This document shows, one piece after another, positions 1 to 11,485 of a stretch of DNA of 64,000 nucleotides. Location: contig NC_092672.1 of the NCBI RefSeq assembly GCF_964355755.1, positions 38,250,501 through 38,314,500 on the forward strand. The letters run 5' to 3'. Within the stretch, counting starts at the first letter, position 1, and every line of letters starts with the position of its first letter. The notes below the pieces were generated by a model, which worked only from the letters and a program-made list of their open reading frames with translations, did not search any database and was not told where the DNA came from. The position numbers and the translations under genes were made by a program. The stretch is from Antedon mediterranea (taxonomy: Eukaryota; Echinodermata; Crinoidea; Comatulida; Antedonidae).

Positions 1-1212
1 GAGAATATAGAATGCATGTTAATGCCTGAATATCATATCATGTGGAAATTATTATTTTATTTTCCCATATATTTATTGAACAATAAAATGAGTTTGATTA
101 CCAATATCGGGTGTACTTAATTGCTAATATTGTACTTTATTAGAGTATGAAGGGGACATAGGGACATATTGTATCATCAAAGTGTCCCTTTGTTTGTTTC
201 ACAGGAAAGTATATGCTTAGTAAGAGTGTCTGAAATCAAAGAACCACATACTAATGAAGTAATCAAGTATATATACTTTTTTTTATACATTTTGTTTCTA
301 GATTAATGTGATGTAACGTAATTACACCTCATGCTTCCTTTGTTGCTTACTTAGTAACTAGAGGTCATCACTAATTAGTTACGTTTTCTGCGGTTGAACT
401 TGCTGTACAACTTCCTCTGGGATATCCCAATTACAATCAGCTTTGCTGTACATCTCGTTATCTTTTATTCACTAGAAAAGCACAGGAGTTGTTGAAAGTT
501 TTTCAAAATTGAAAATCACCAGACAAGTTATTTCAAAATCTACAATCAGGAAAATCATCCTCCTCCTGTGTGACCTTTCCCCCACGCGCGCTCTCCCATA
601 TTACCTCTCCCCACCCTCTCTCCTATGTGACTCCTCCTCTCCTGTGTGACCCTCTCTTCCCCTCCGTTGTGACCAGTTGCACTTTTATTTGTTTTCTGGT
701 TTGAACCTCTGTTATACAGTATTGTATCTGGGTTTTTTTTGCATAATAAAATCATTTGGCCACTCCTTTATCCTGAACGGCGAGCCAGGGTTGTAAATTA
801 CGAATACACTTCCTTATCCAAATATCCTTGTGTACTTCACTATCTACTTTCAATTTCTATGAACTATCACTTTCAACTGAGGTTAATTGCTTGTTATATC
901 TATGATATATCAAATGTTTTGTAGTTCAATTTGTTTTATTTAGTTATTAAAATAGAAAATATTTAACATTTTCATAATGGGTAGGGCCTTTTGGTGTATT
1001 CATTGATTTGTGTTAGGAACTTTGGCATATACCTTCTAATAATATATTTAGTGTTTTAGCGAAAACATTCTTTGTGGCGAATATAGTGTCTTATATGTTG
1101 TATTCTGCACTAATTTATAAAGGAAGACAAAAATCACAAGTACTGTATAAAAAAAAACTAGACAGGTAATTGATGACTGCCATTAGCCAAGAAAGGAAGT
1201 GAGTGTTAAATG

Positions 1213-1342
1213 TGTGACTTGTCACATCAAGACACTGTGTGTTACATCACATCCACAGAGCGTTCACTGTGGCAGACATCTTTGACTTTTCACATCAAGA
1301 CACAGTGTGATACATCATTGAGCATTTACTGTGGCAGACATC
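1213..1342. repeat. Degenerate tandem duplication, unit about 65 bp
   Basis: Two adjacent copies share the blocks cacatcaagacac and actgtggcagacatct in the same order and spacing. They differ at scattered positions, so the duplication is old. No function is suggested. Confidence 0.6.
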
Positions 1343-2225
1343 TAGAAAGGAGCTTGTCAAAGACGACACTCGGGGTTGGATTCTAACATGGAGTACTTTC
1401 TGATTCTAATGAAACTTGCACGTAGGCACCCACTACTGCGTGACATTAAAACATTGACCCATGTGTTGTTAGGAAATTGGTTTTAATGATGTAAATAACA
1501 AACTAGCCACCATGAATATACATAATTTGCTTCTATAGAACCAGTTGTCTACCTGTGGTACAGTGGTAAACATTACTTGAACCGTCTACTTGTGGTATAC
1601 AATTAATTCCGTATGGAACAATGGCATCACAGTGGTTTAAGCAAATAAACAAATAGTTTCATTGTTCTAAGAAGTGACAAAACAGCCAAAAAGCATGTCA
1701 CCGATTAGGTGTTCCACCTCCAAGATTATTGGGACTTTCCTGGCAATCCCCATGTATATTGATTTGTAGTATTACAACTGTATTTCCATTATTTTTTCAT
1801 TAAACTACTACTAAGACATTAAAACAAACATACTGTACATTTTGTTCATTAGAAAAGTAGACTTTTATTTACTGTTTTAAGCATGCCTCTAACAATTTAC
1901 AAATGTGGTCCAATGCATACAATCCAGTATATTGTACATCATAAATTCTTACTGCTGAATAATATTAATATGTCATTTTATAATATAATATATTTTTGTT
2001 TTATTTAGCAGCTTCTTTAATCTTACTTCATAGCACTCTCAAACTTTTTAAATTACTATTTTTAACAATTGATCACCATCCTGCTACTCTGTACAGTTTA
2101 ATGATTTTTATTCTGTATGAATAATTGTAAGTGTCCATGTTATACAAAGCATGCAATATCTACAACTCCTTTCACACTGTCATATTATTTTAACATTTAC
2201 AGACAACATAGGCCTCATTCAAGCC

Positions 2226-2351
2226 CTGTCCACACCTAGTTATTTACCTGAGTAAGTTGGTTCTTACCCACCAAAGTTACCAATATTAAACTGCACCAAT
2301 GAAACCAACTTTCTGTACCCAGGTAAATGAATAACTAAGCTTGGACAGGGC
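2226..2351. repeat. Small palindromic MITE-like element
   Basis: About 125 bp with complementary ends: ccctgtccacacctagttat at the left and ataactaagcttggacaggg at the right, plus inner complementary tacctg/caggta blocks. It has no coding capacity. The size and fold suggest a non-autonomous DNA transposon. Confidence 0.55.
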
Positions 2352-2608
2352 CCATTATTGGTTTTATTCCATGCAAGGACACATAAACTATGTCAGTGTT
2401 TGCTGTGTATAATTCACTCATACTAAATGATTACAACATCAAGGTGTAAACAACACTCTTTCAATTTATCAATACAAACTGGTTGCATAAATTGGTATTT
2501 TGAATCTTGTGAAAAACATGCATTCAAAAAAAAGTTTAAATAAATAACAGATTGGATGAAAAATTAGAAATAAAATTTCGCATACTTTAAGTCAAAATTA
2601 TATTTATA

Positions 2609-2697
2609 CACCCCTTTCACCGCCTTTCAAAATTCTCGTGTTTACACCAACACCCCACAAACACCAGTCCTTTGCTAGGCTATGTGAAAGGGGTATA
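2609..2697. repeat. Short inverted-repeat element (cccctttcac type)
   Basis: An 89-bp segment begins acccctttcac and ends gtgaaaggggt. The same terminal sequence bounds the larger element at 43369-43967, so the two probably belong to one MITE family. Confidence 0.5.
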
Positions 2698-2854
2698 ATA
2701 TTTTTGGAGCATTATAATATTTGGCAAACTGGATGAGTTTGAAAATTGGCAAAATATACTGGACATTTTTTTTTATAGAAAAATAAATTGTGTAAAACAT
2801 GGTGTATTAACTGAATAACCTTAATAAATTCAAACTATAATCAATAATTTGGTT

Positions 2855-3967
2855 TCATGTAGAATTACTATCATTGGGGTCCAGCGTGCGTCTGTGTCTA
2901 GTTTCATTCACCATACGCACAATAAATACCCCAAAATCTTGATGTAATTCTGCAAATGACCGCGCTCGTTTTTCGCTATCAATATACATATTCTGTTGGG
3001 GTCTTGTCACGGTTGATGGAGCAGAACGTGAGAACGGATTGTTCTTTTTTATCTTCGATGAAGCAGCGCTCAATCGACTAGGTGCACGTATTTGCGGCAC
3101 ATCCACTACAGGAACGTTTTCGTACGATACAGGTTTTGTTCTTCCTTCAGGAAGTTCCTCATATTCTGATTCTCGTGAACTTGACGTGCTTGAAGACAAC
3201 GTATCACTAATGGCGGCATCATCATCTATTGGATTCCAAATATCGTAGGCAGGATTATTGTACCTGGACGGACCACTGACCGGTTCATGTTCTGAGTTAC
3301 GGTTACTATGAAATGGACTTTTACGAGGAGCACCGGTATGTGCAAGCGATTCGGTTTTTCCTTTATCGTAAATGCTCACAGCAGAGCTTGAGGGAAGCGG
3401 CATTGGATTGTCTCGTATTTCGTCCAAACTGCCTGTACTGTGGCTGTGAACGTCTGATAACCGGGCCCCGTTGACACTGCTCTCACTGTCTTGGCGTGAC
3501 GGGGTGTACTGGCTGTATCGATGCGACTGTCGAGCGGCAGCAATGTTACTATCGTTGTGAGATAGCTCATCAAGTTGTCGCTGTAATTCAATGACCATTG
3601 CTTTCATATACTCATAACTAGCACATGATAATACTTTCATCCATGACTCCATCTCATCCTGGGTATTTGCACCTAAAGTGTACGACCGCACACCTTCTCC
3701 CGGAAAAGATATCTGGAACATATTGTTATCGTCTAAATCTGCTAATTCTATTCTACATCCTTCTAATATTATCAAACCAAGTGGTTCCTTGTCACCTTTC
3801 TTGTCAAAGTAAAATAATAAATTGCCCTTCAGGACAAAAAACCGCCTTTGAAAACGACTCGAGTCACCTTTTTTGTTCAATATTCCTTCCTTATCAACAG
3901 GCGAGTTACATGAGGCAAAATACGCCACATTGCGTTCATTTAAACGCATCTTAGCACTTTTCGACAT
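2855..3967 (-). CDS. PHETA1: Sesquipedalian-like PH-domain protein (PHETA family)
   Basis: A single uninterrupted frame of 370 codons. Residues about 23-118 form a pleckstrin homology domain: it opens with a KEGILNKKG-type strand, continues through RRFFVLKGNLLFYF, and closes with a helix carrying the usual Trp (ESWMKVL). A short coiled segment follows (about 120-135), then a long Ser-rich linker. Near the C-terminus, SFAELHQDFG matches the F&H motif by which Sesquipedalian proteins bind the inositol phosphatase OCRL. In vertebrates these proteins act on endosomes in receptor recycling and endosome-to-Golgi traffic. Human members are about 250 aa, so the linker here is expanded. The gene faces POLD4 across about 500 bp. 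The family assignment is strong, but orthology to PHETA1 rather than PHETA2 cannot be decided because the split may be vertebrate-specific. Confidence 0.86.
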   Translation of the reverse strand: MSKSAKMRLNERNVAYFASCNSPVDKEGILNKKGDSSRFQRRFFVLKGNLLFYFDKKGDKEPLGLIILEGCRIELADLDDNNMFQISFPGEGVRSYTLGANTQDEMESWMKVLSCASYEYMKAMVIELQRQLDELSHNDSNIAAARQSHRYSQYTPSRQDSESSVNGARLSDVHSHSTGSLDEIRDNPMPLPSSSAVSIYDKGKTESLAHTGAPRKSPFHSNRNSEHEPVSGPSRYNNPAYDIWNPIDDDAAISDTLSSSTSSSRESEYEELPEGRTKPVSYENVPVVDVPQIRAPSRLSAASSKIKKNNPFSRSAPSTVTRPQQNMYIDSEKRARSFAELHQDFGVFIVRMVNETRHRRTLDPNDSNST

Positions 3968-4469
3968 CGTGAAAATGAATGAGCAACAAATTTAAGTTAT
4001 TTTTCCATGATTAAATACGATATAAGTCTAATAATAGACATCATTTGACAGCAATACCTAGCCTAATTTTTTCAGAAAGTTCTTCCGGCGATTTCAATCT
4101 TCAATTACAACTTTATCAGTCATGCGCAATGCCCTTTAACTTAGTGTATTGCTCCATTTTTAAGAAGGGTGTAGTTTTATAATTTGTTTGCAAAATTGTT
4201 TACAAAAATGTATTTTAAACAGTAATGATAACTAATATACATTCTATAGTAATGAAAGTATATATAAATAAATCAAGGTCAACTTTACATTGTTTTCGCA
4301 AGAGCAGTATTTGAATAAAATTAAGACACTCCTGTTTACCAATAGAAGAACCAGAAATTGAACGACAACAAACATCTCGAGTAAATAAACACAAGTCAGG
4401 ACATGTCGCGTGTCAGTAGTGCCTAGTGGCCTTTAAATTTTGTTATACTGAAAAACATTTAATCTAATT
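3968..4469. promoter_or_regulatory. Putative bidirectional promoter, PHETA / POLD4
   Basis: The two start codons point away from each other and are 502 bp apart, so both 5' UTRs and promoters must fit here unless a non-coding exon lies further away. I see no convincing TATA box or named factor site, so the call rests on gene arrangement only. Confidence 0.45.
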
Positions 4470-7037
4470 ATGATGTCTTCATCTAAGGTAACTGACTATT
4501 TTTCCGTGAAAAAAGGCCACGAATCAAAGTTATCAAAGAAACCAAAATCTCAAGTAAAGCATGTACCGAAAATAACAGGTAGGCCTATATTTAATTTGTA
4601 GGCCTAGCCTAGGCCTAGCCTAGGCCTAGCAGTAGTAGTAGTAGGCCTAGTAGTAGTACTAGGCCTATATAGGCCTCTACTCTAGTCTAGGTAGGCTAGT
4701 AGGCCTATGCTATTTTACTATTATTAAACAAAACTAAACAAAGACGATGACACACACAGCACAGTGAGTAGTCTACAGTGTAGTAGTAGGCCTAGGCCCT
4801 AGGCCTCTGCGACCGGGGTTGCTACTTTAATACTACTCTACCCTAGGCTAGGCTAGGCCTAGTAGTAGGGTGTCACAAAACCTAAGACCACGAAAGCTAA
4901 GACCCCCTAAGACCTAAGATCACGAAAGCTAAGACCCAAGACCTAAGATTACAAATATTTATCTTTCGCACCTGCCTTGTATTTTAACTCCCAACATTTA
5001 TTCTGAATACCACACCTTAGAATTGGCACTTTCATGAAAAAGAATCGCATAAAAAGTAACAAATACATTTTTAAATTGATGATTTTACAGACGTTTTTCT
5101 CGCACACAAAATGACTAGCCTACAGCACACTAGAAGTAGGCCTACCCCCCATGTTCAATGTTTTTGTTTCTATGTCAAAAGAGCAAAAATTATATAGAGG
5201 GCTGAAAACTCTGTGGAGTCCATCTACAGTGTGGATGGAACAATGTAAAATTAAAATTGTAATGATAATAGTATAATCATGCAAGTACGAAGAAATAAAT
5301 ACTGGCAAATAAATTTTAACTTAAAAATTATGATAAGTTTTTTTGTTTCGTTTTCTTTCTGTTTTTATACTTGTACTATTATTGTTGCTCTTTTGGCGCT
5401 CCATAGAAACAAAAACATTGAGCACAGGGAGCTCGAGGAGTTACATTACAGTATACAAAGAAACACGTCTGTAAAATCAGGATGGGAAAGGATTTATTTA
5501 TTTGTTATTATGTGTTTCTCCTGAAAGTACTTATAAGTCCTAATTTTAAAGTGTGGTATTCAGGATAAAGTTAGTCAACAAATTTGGAGTCAAAATACAA
5601 GAAAGGCAGGTGCGTAAGAAAAACATCCTCTGAACCAACACATTGGAGTAAATATATACCAACAAACAACCCGTCAAGTTTGTTGTAAAGAAAAAATATA
5701 CATTTACTCAACGGGCGAAAATAATGTGAGTTTATCTATGTTTTGCGGTAGTATTAAATTATATTTATGGTAATAAATGAAACCTACTGTGTTTAAAATT
5801 ATGTATGGATAAACAAGTATTGTTTTTAAGCTGTAGTATATCTTAGAATTTGTAATCTTAGGTCTTGGGTCTTAGCTTTCGTGATCTTAGGTCTTAAGGG
5901 GTCTTAGCTTTCGTGGTCTTTGGTTTCGTGACACCCGCCTAGTAGTAGTATAATATAATAATCAAAACAAGGTATGATATGCTTGTTGTTTAGTATATAT
6001 TTTTTAAGGAACCAAATGGATAAAATGTGTAAATGTAAAATTTATTTATTTATTCAATTTCTGCCATATACATTACAAAGAAGACAAAACAATTATAAAA
6101 GCAGGCACGGAAAGACCAAAAAGGTGCTAATAAACAGCTATGCTAGTTGGTCAACCCAGAACAGAGCACAGGAAAAAAAAATATAAAAAAAATAAATAAA
6201 TTATGTTCCACAATTCTACAAGAAAGCGACCAACTACACACATTTTCAATATCAAAATTATTATTATTTAATTAATAAAATAACTTAATAAGTTATAAGT
6301 AATACTGTATTATTTAATATTATACTGTAACTAAATTAATTGCAGAATCACAACAAACAGACAGTAACAAACATGCAGAAAAATTGCATCAAAAACAACT
6401 GAACGTGCTGAGGACATTTGACATGAAATGGGAGTATGGCCCATGTGTGGGTCAGTAGAATTAAACTTTGTCTTTTGTTTTCAGTGTTATACTAAGGTTT
6501 GGTTCCCACTAGGACACAACGCAAGTTGTAGACGCAACGTAAAGTTGTTGACCAATGACAAGCGACAGTTTGAATCATCCATCGCTTGTGATTGGTCAAA
6601 TCACTTGCATTGTGTCTATGTCCTAGTACGAACCAAGTATTTCTAATGCATATAATAGGCATACTCTAAATGCTCATTAGAACATTGTGTGTTTTAATTA
6701 ACATTTTTATTCAGGTGTGAGCAGGTTGGAGAGATGGCAGCATGCCGACCAACATAACTTAAACCCACCACTTGCTATTAAAAAATTGATTGAAGATCAT
6801 AGTACTGATGAAGAGTATACACAGTGGTGAGTATTATCTGACTTGAAATATGTTATAGATTAATATGAATCTCTGCCAAATCATTTGAATAGACTTTTGA
6901 TTGCATGTGGTTAGATTATCTTTGTTAGCAAGAACATATTTAGTGGTAGGTCAGTGTATGAGTAAAGATAAGAAAAGTGTTTCATTAAAAATTGTTTTAT
7001 TTTCTTTAAAAGCGTGTGGAATAGCTATGAATTATAA
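4470..7037 (+). CDS. POLD4: DNA polymerase delta subunit 4 (p12), four exons
   Basis: Exons 4470-4578, 6346-6450, 6715-6826 and 7013-7037 join in phase (1, 1, 2) into 116 codons plus stop. The N-terminus has SKVTDYFSVKK, a PIP-box-like motif for binding PCNA, as in p12. The core reads FDMKWEYGPCVGVSRLERW, matching the conserved FDLAWQYGPCTGITRLQRW region of the vertebrate protein, and the end is CVWNSYEL, aligning with the family's terminal LWHLYPL-type sequence. p12 stabilises polymerase delta and is degraded after DNA damage in vertebrates. Human p12 is 107 aa, so the length fits. The last coding exon is only 25 nt (8 residues) and is recognised by the exact phase fit and the family C-terminus. 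Of the two adjacent ATG codons, the first is used here. Intron 1 contains a 1.07-kb fold-back element. Confidence 0.88.
4868..5936. mobile_element. Fold-back DNA element with long inverted ends
   Basis: It lies in POLD4 intron 1. The left end runs gggtgtcac, then repeated aagacc/gaaagctaagacc blocks. The right end is the reverse complement over roughly 80 bp, ending gtgacaccc. Complementarity continues inward (gcacctgccttgtatttt near 4970 against its complement near 5610; catagaaacaaaaacattga near 5402 against its complement near 5155). Nearly the whole element could therefore fold back on itself. No transposase frame is visible. Confidence 0.65.
6495..6638. repeat. Palindromic MITE in POLD4 intron 2
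   Basis: About 140 bp with imperfectly complementary ends: ggttcccactaggacaca at the left, and a right end containing tgtgtctatgtcctagtacg followed by aacc. There is an internal pair gaccaatgacaagcga / tcgcttgtgattggtc. Non-coding. Confidence 0.55.
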
Positions 7038-7171
7038 CACTGTCAGTGGAAAAGGAACATTGCAGAACAATTTTCAACCAACATCATTGCTGGTACATTA
7101 CTGTACACGATAGATATGGTGTCATTTCCAATCTATTTCACTTGTAATTCAACAGATACCAGTTTAATTGA

Positions 7172-7177
7172 ATTAAA
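7172..7177 (+). terminator. Candidate POLD4 polyadenylation signal (ATTAAA)
   Basis: ATTAAA lies 135 nt after the POLD4 stop codon and is the first common polyadenylation hexamer variant I noticed on that strand. Cleavage is not demonstrated. Confidence 0.35.
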
Positions 7178-8127
7178 GACAGGCAGGCAGGCAGGCAGAC
7201 CCAATGAAGGTCAACTTAGGAAACATTCGACAAAATAATGTAAACAAAAAATTTAATATTAAAAGCCATATTTTTGACTGGAGAATTCAGATTCCTTTTC
7301 TTTTAATATTTTATGAGATAAAATTGATTATAATCTTTTTCAACTAAACAATTTTTATAGCAATTTTGTATTTTATATTAGTAGATAACATACATACATA
7401 TTAAAGTATAGTGTACTGTTAATTTAGTATTCCATAGTAGGTTAGATATTAAAAAATCTTTAGCCAGAGTTTGTAGTGATAATAGGTGTTTGGGTTTAAA
7501 GAATGTAGAGTTTTTGTTTTGTTAGTAAAAATCTAACACCTCCTTATTTTTAAATTATCAATTTTATTTTACTAAGTTTCAAGTTTGCATACATACTACC
7601 GTAGTTCCCCTCCCCCCTTGTACGTGAAATTTGCCCGAATTTGGGAGGTGGGACTATACCAGGGGATTTCCCACTGCATGAGGTATTATAAATTAAAATT
7701 TTAATTTTTTAAATGAATGTTCAAATGTAATTATGATCCAATACAAATTGATGTTTGTAATATGATTCACAGTACAGTATTATAAAATATAGTTTGTAAG
7801 AAATCCGTATGTTTTGTATTTGTTTGTGAGAAATGTTTCACAAAAATGAATTAGCATTACCAAAACTGATTTATTGACTTTTTAATGAAAAACATCTAAA
7901 ATTATTATATATTTTACTATGGTTATACTTCTTAACATTTTATATCAAAGGGTTTGAAGATTCAATGTTGTTTTATCCTTAATGCCACAGTTACTACCAG
8001 TCATCATTGTGTTCTCTTTACACTGATGCAGTACAATACTTTGATGGCTATCTCCTCTTGTTGGAACATTTGTTTTTTAAACCAGTGTGATTTGTAATAA
8101 TAGGCTTATGTCCATATTGCACTTGCA
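7178..8127. other. Spacer between convergent POLD4 and TIMM22 3' ends
   Basis: AT-rich spacer with no recognisable gene. A short AGGC microsatellite lies at about 7182-7198. The reverse complement of AATAAA at 7870-7875 could serve as the TIMM22 poly(A) signal about 255 nt after its stop, but this is only positional. Confidence 0.5.
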
Positions 8128-9428
8128 TCAATGAGAATGAAGGTAGTAATCAATAGCCATTGAAAAGGCTGCAAATCCAGCACAACCAAAAATACCTGGT
8201 TTGAGTCCAGCTGAAACAGAAAACAAATAAGCACTATTAATAACACTATTTTTGGAGATTCATGATATTCTTGTTAAAGTTATAATATAAGTAATTTTTG
8301 CAGCAACAGCAGTAGAACCTTTGGACTTTGGACACTGCTTTTAAGGAGACAATGAAACAAACTTTGCAAATATATTTTAACACTACAGGCAACTCCTATT
8401 GTCCCATTAATCTACCATCATCTTACTGTACCTCTCAAACCAATAGCTCCTCCTGTAACACATCCAGCTATTGGGCTGTTCTTCCAGTCACTTTGTCCAC
8501 GATGCTGAAAAGAAAAAACAAATTTTATCTTATATTAGAAACCATGAAGAACGGAATTAATTTATTTTCTATAAATTCAGTTTATTCAATTGTTTACTAT
8601 TTTCAAAAGTACAGTACAAAAGTTAAGAAGTTTTTTGAAATTAATGTACAGATCTACTTATGTAATAATAAACAACTGGATTGAACATTTAAAAATGTAA
8701 GTTCTTACTGATTCAACAAGGCATTCAACTCCTGCAAACATTGCACCAATTACTGCAAAATTCTTTGCGTGAAAAAAACTTTTCTTTCCCATATCTTTCA
8801 AGACATCTCTTGCTCTTTGTTTTGCTAATTTATCTGGGTCGACTGGATCTACACTGGCTGCAAATAGTCCGATTGCTGCTCCTAATCCAAATCCTAGTTT
8901 AAAAGAAATGTGGGAAAACACAGTGTTAATACAGTAATACATCATATCAGGGAGTTATTTTACAACTCCCTGATCATATATTGTATATTAACACACTACA
9001 GCAACAATTACAAACAAGTCACATGAAAAATCACACAAAATCAAAAACCAAATGCTCTATGTATATAATGTATTAATTTATATTTTCATGGTTATTAATA
9101 ATAATAATTTAAATAGAATGTAATACTATAACAAGTGAACAAGAACAAGGTCAGACATCTCCCGTAACAAAGTTGTAAACTGACCTAAAACACAACTGAT
9201 GACTGTTTTGAATGTACAACTTTCAAAAACACCCTCCACTAACAATTCGTTTTTCTGTTTAAATGGATGTGGAATTCCAAATGTTCTAATTTCGGAGCTT
9301 GTCTTATTCTTATTTGCTCCTAGCAGCTGATCCATTAAGTTTAGCGTCGAGAAGGGTATATCAGACACTTTATTATCTGATAATTCACCAACATTAATCG
9401 TTTTCTCACTTTCCATGGGGGCTGCCAT
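8128..9428 (-). CDS. TIMM22: Mitochondrial import inner membrane translocase Tim22, four exons
   Basis: Minus-strand exons 9428-9185, 8893-8709, 8504-8432 and 8210-8128 join in phase to 194 codons plus stop, the same length as the human protein. Tim22 is the channel-forming subunit of the TIM22 complex that inserts carrier proteins into the inner membrane. Family landmarks are FESCTFKTVISCVLG (first membrane segment with a conserved Cys), VLKDMGKKS, AKNFAVIGAMFAGVECLVES, RGQSDWKNSPIAGCVTGGAIG and a C-terminal GFAAFSMAIDYYL. Together these give the Tim17/22/23 four-helix fold. The frame stays open upstream to another ATG at 9542. I chose the ATG at 9428 because it gives the family length, and the 38 upstream residues do not resemble Tim22. 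It faces RPLP0. Confidence 0.94.
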
Positions 9429-9431
9429 CTT
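9419..9431 (-). promoter_or_regulatory. YY1-like site over the TIMM22 start codon
   Basis: On the minus strand the start context reads caagatggcagcc, matching the AAGATGGC core bound by YY1. Such sites often overlap start codons of TATA-less mitochondrial and ribosomal genes. The match is direct; the function is inferred. Confidence 0.4.
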
Positions 9432-9767
9432 GAATTTTAATTTTATTGAACAGGAACTGTGAGGGCGCAACTGCTGCCAGAGGGAGAGATCTACCAAACA
9501 GCTGAGGGCGCAAGAAGACAAAAAATAGTCAGAGAGAGCCATAAAATTGATTCAATTGCTCTGAAAATAATGCGTCAAATTTGTTTTGATAAAAAAATAT
9601 GAAATGTTTTGTTGTATTTATATGTGAGACCGACCGTAAGAGGGCAGCAAGCTAAAAAAGTTAAAGATGCTCATTTGTTTAATTGCATTGTGGGTACTTC
9701 CTATCCTATCGAAAATCCGCCATGTGTCTTTCTTTTTTCACGTAACTCTGATCGTTTAACAATCTAG
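9429..9767. promoter_or_regulatory. Bidirectional promoter TIMM22 / RPLP0 with possible TOP start and 5' UTR exon
   Basis: CTTTCTTTTTTC at 9728-9739 on the plus strand is a 5'-terminal oligopyrimidine-like tract of the kind that starts ribosomal protein mRNAs. It is followed by aatctag and a possible donor GTATTA at 9768. The RPLP0 coding start lies behind a strong acceptor (T-run then AG at 11444-11445), which implies an upstream non-coding exon. 9728-9767 is the best candidate I see. The exact start site is unproven. Confidence 0.4.
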
Positions 9768-11445
9768 GTATTAAGATCTAACAAATATATTCTTTTATAA
9801 CATAATTATGACTATTGTGTTTATTATTAAAGTTACTTTCAATAGTGTAATTACTTAAGTACCTTAATGTTTGTTATATTTGATAAAATTGAATGAAATA
9901 ATACAAATAAAACGTGAAAAATTACACCGGTGAACTGCTGTGTTGTGAAATGTCTGATCGACTGTATGTAGTGTATGTGACGTGTGTGTAGGAAGAGTTA
10001 GTGCAGTGAGTGAGTGCCATGGTGGAGTACGGTCGCGGAGAATGCAAAATATGCTAGGCTAGCCTATTGTCAAGTAACCAGAATTCCACCAAATTAAATG
10101 GGAGTTCTAGTTTTATGTGTATAATAATAGGCTAAATAATGTAATGAAGAATGTAATTTTTAAGTTTTAGAAATATTTAAATAACTTTATTAACCGATTC
10201 ACCACGATAAGTGCTCATGAGGTTAAAAGTCAAGGTCATTGTAAACAAATTATCAACAAAAAAAAAGTAAATCGAATTTACATGCGTAGTTTGCTGTGCA
10301 TGAATCGTGACAACAAATTATACAAAATACTCGCAACTTTTTTTTTTAAAATATGCTTCTAAATATATAAAAACAATTGTTGAAGTTAGTTTGAAAATAA
10401 AATTCGAAAATATAACCGTTTTTCGAAGCACGCTGTTCGAAACGCGACAGGCGCGTTGAATGAATCTAGGCCTAAACATACAACGTAAAATCTTCTAAAA
10501 TCCATCTTTATTTGTAATAATCACTATTTTGAAGCTTGTATACAATAAATGTATAATAAATAAAGATTATGTATCGGTTACAGTGTCTAAATCGTCATAT
10601 TTCCGTGTAAAAATGTGATTTTTTTACCGGAGAAAAGTCGTGAAGATGTCCTTACGAGGGCCGCGTCATATTGTTTACCTTTGATTGTAATATGAACCCT
10701 GACATGTCAGATGCATTATGGGCATGACATATTTGTTCAAACTCTGCGCAAAGGTCAGTTTATTGAAGCATAACTTTTGACAAACATTTTGATACCAAAC
10801 TTGTTTTAATTTCATAAGTTTTCGACGCATTTTCGTCAAATTTTCTGCAAGGTACACGTCTAAAACAGCGGACTAAGCTCCCGAGGGATGCCAATGCGCG
10901 TGAGAATCGCGAATTCCAAGTCGCTTTCGGGATGTTTTTTTTAACATTCCCGGTGAACAAACAGCGGCGATGACGCTCTCGGGCCGGTTCCCGATAGGCC
11001 TAGGCCCCATATGGTCATCGTCGGATGAGTCAGTCTACTAATTTCGAAACCGGTCATTCATAATGGTCAAGTTTGGTCTTATTTTGAAGAGAAGAAATAG
11101 GTTCTGATGAAGAGATGAGTTTTATTATGAAATATTTATTAATTTTTGTGCATTTGGTAGTCAAAGGTAATTTACAAATTTTTAATAATTTTCCTAAAAT
11201 ATTTCTAATATTTGCATAATCCATACTCCGCCAAAATAAGTTGTAACACAAATTTGATAACATATTTGAAAATAAAATGTCCTTTGCATTATTTTTCTTT
11301 TTTAATGTCTGTGTTTAGAAAAAAGGTTAGGGTTAATTATGTGACATATGCTTTTTGGGTCCCAGGGTAGCAAAATAAACTTAGGGGTCAATGGGTTTTA
11401 ATGTGCTTCTTATCTTTTATTTAGTTAACAATTTTTTTTTTTTAG
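9768..11445 (+). other. Probable RPLP0 5' UTR intron, otherwise unassigned
   Basis: No protein-coding exon or transposon is recognised in this stretch. It lies between the candidate RPLP0 first exon and the acceptor at 11444-11445. Short open frames near 10675-11263 on the minus strand show no family resemblance. If the promoter is instead near 10,000 (where gtgtgtaggaagagttagtg is found), part of this would be 5' flank. Confidence 0.4.
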
Positions 11446-11485
11446 TCTTTAAACCCAGTAGAGGTAATCCTTGAAGCACGCCAAG

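Larger units (their letters stand above)
1..2854. other. Intergenic region, no gene recognised
   Basis: AT-rich sequence with no open frame resembling a known protein and no exon with good splice sites. A C/T-rich stretch at about 555-670 looks like simple-sequence drift. The part next to 2854 presumably contains the 3' UTR of the minus-strand PH-domain gene, but I could not fix its polyadenylation site. Two small inverted-repeat elements and a short tandem duplication are listed separately. Confidence 0.6.

Noticed and set aside
9429-9542. 38-residue N-terminal extension of Tim22 from an upstream ATG
   Set aside because: The extension has no family resemblance, and the inner start gives exactly the usual length. 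Use as an alternative start cannot be excluded.
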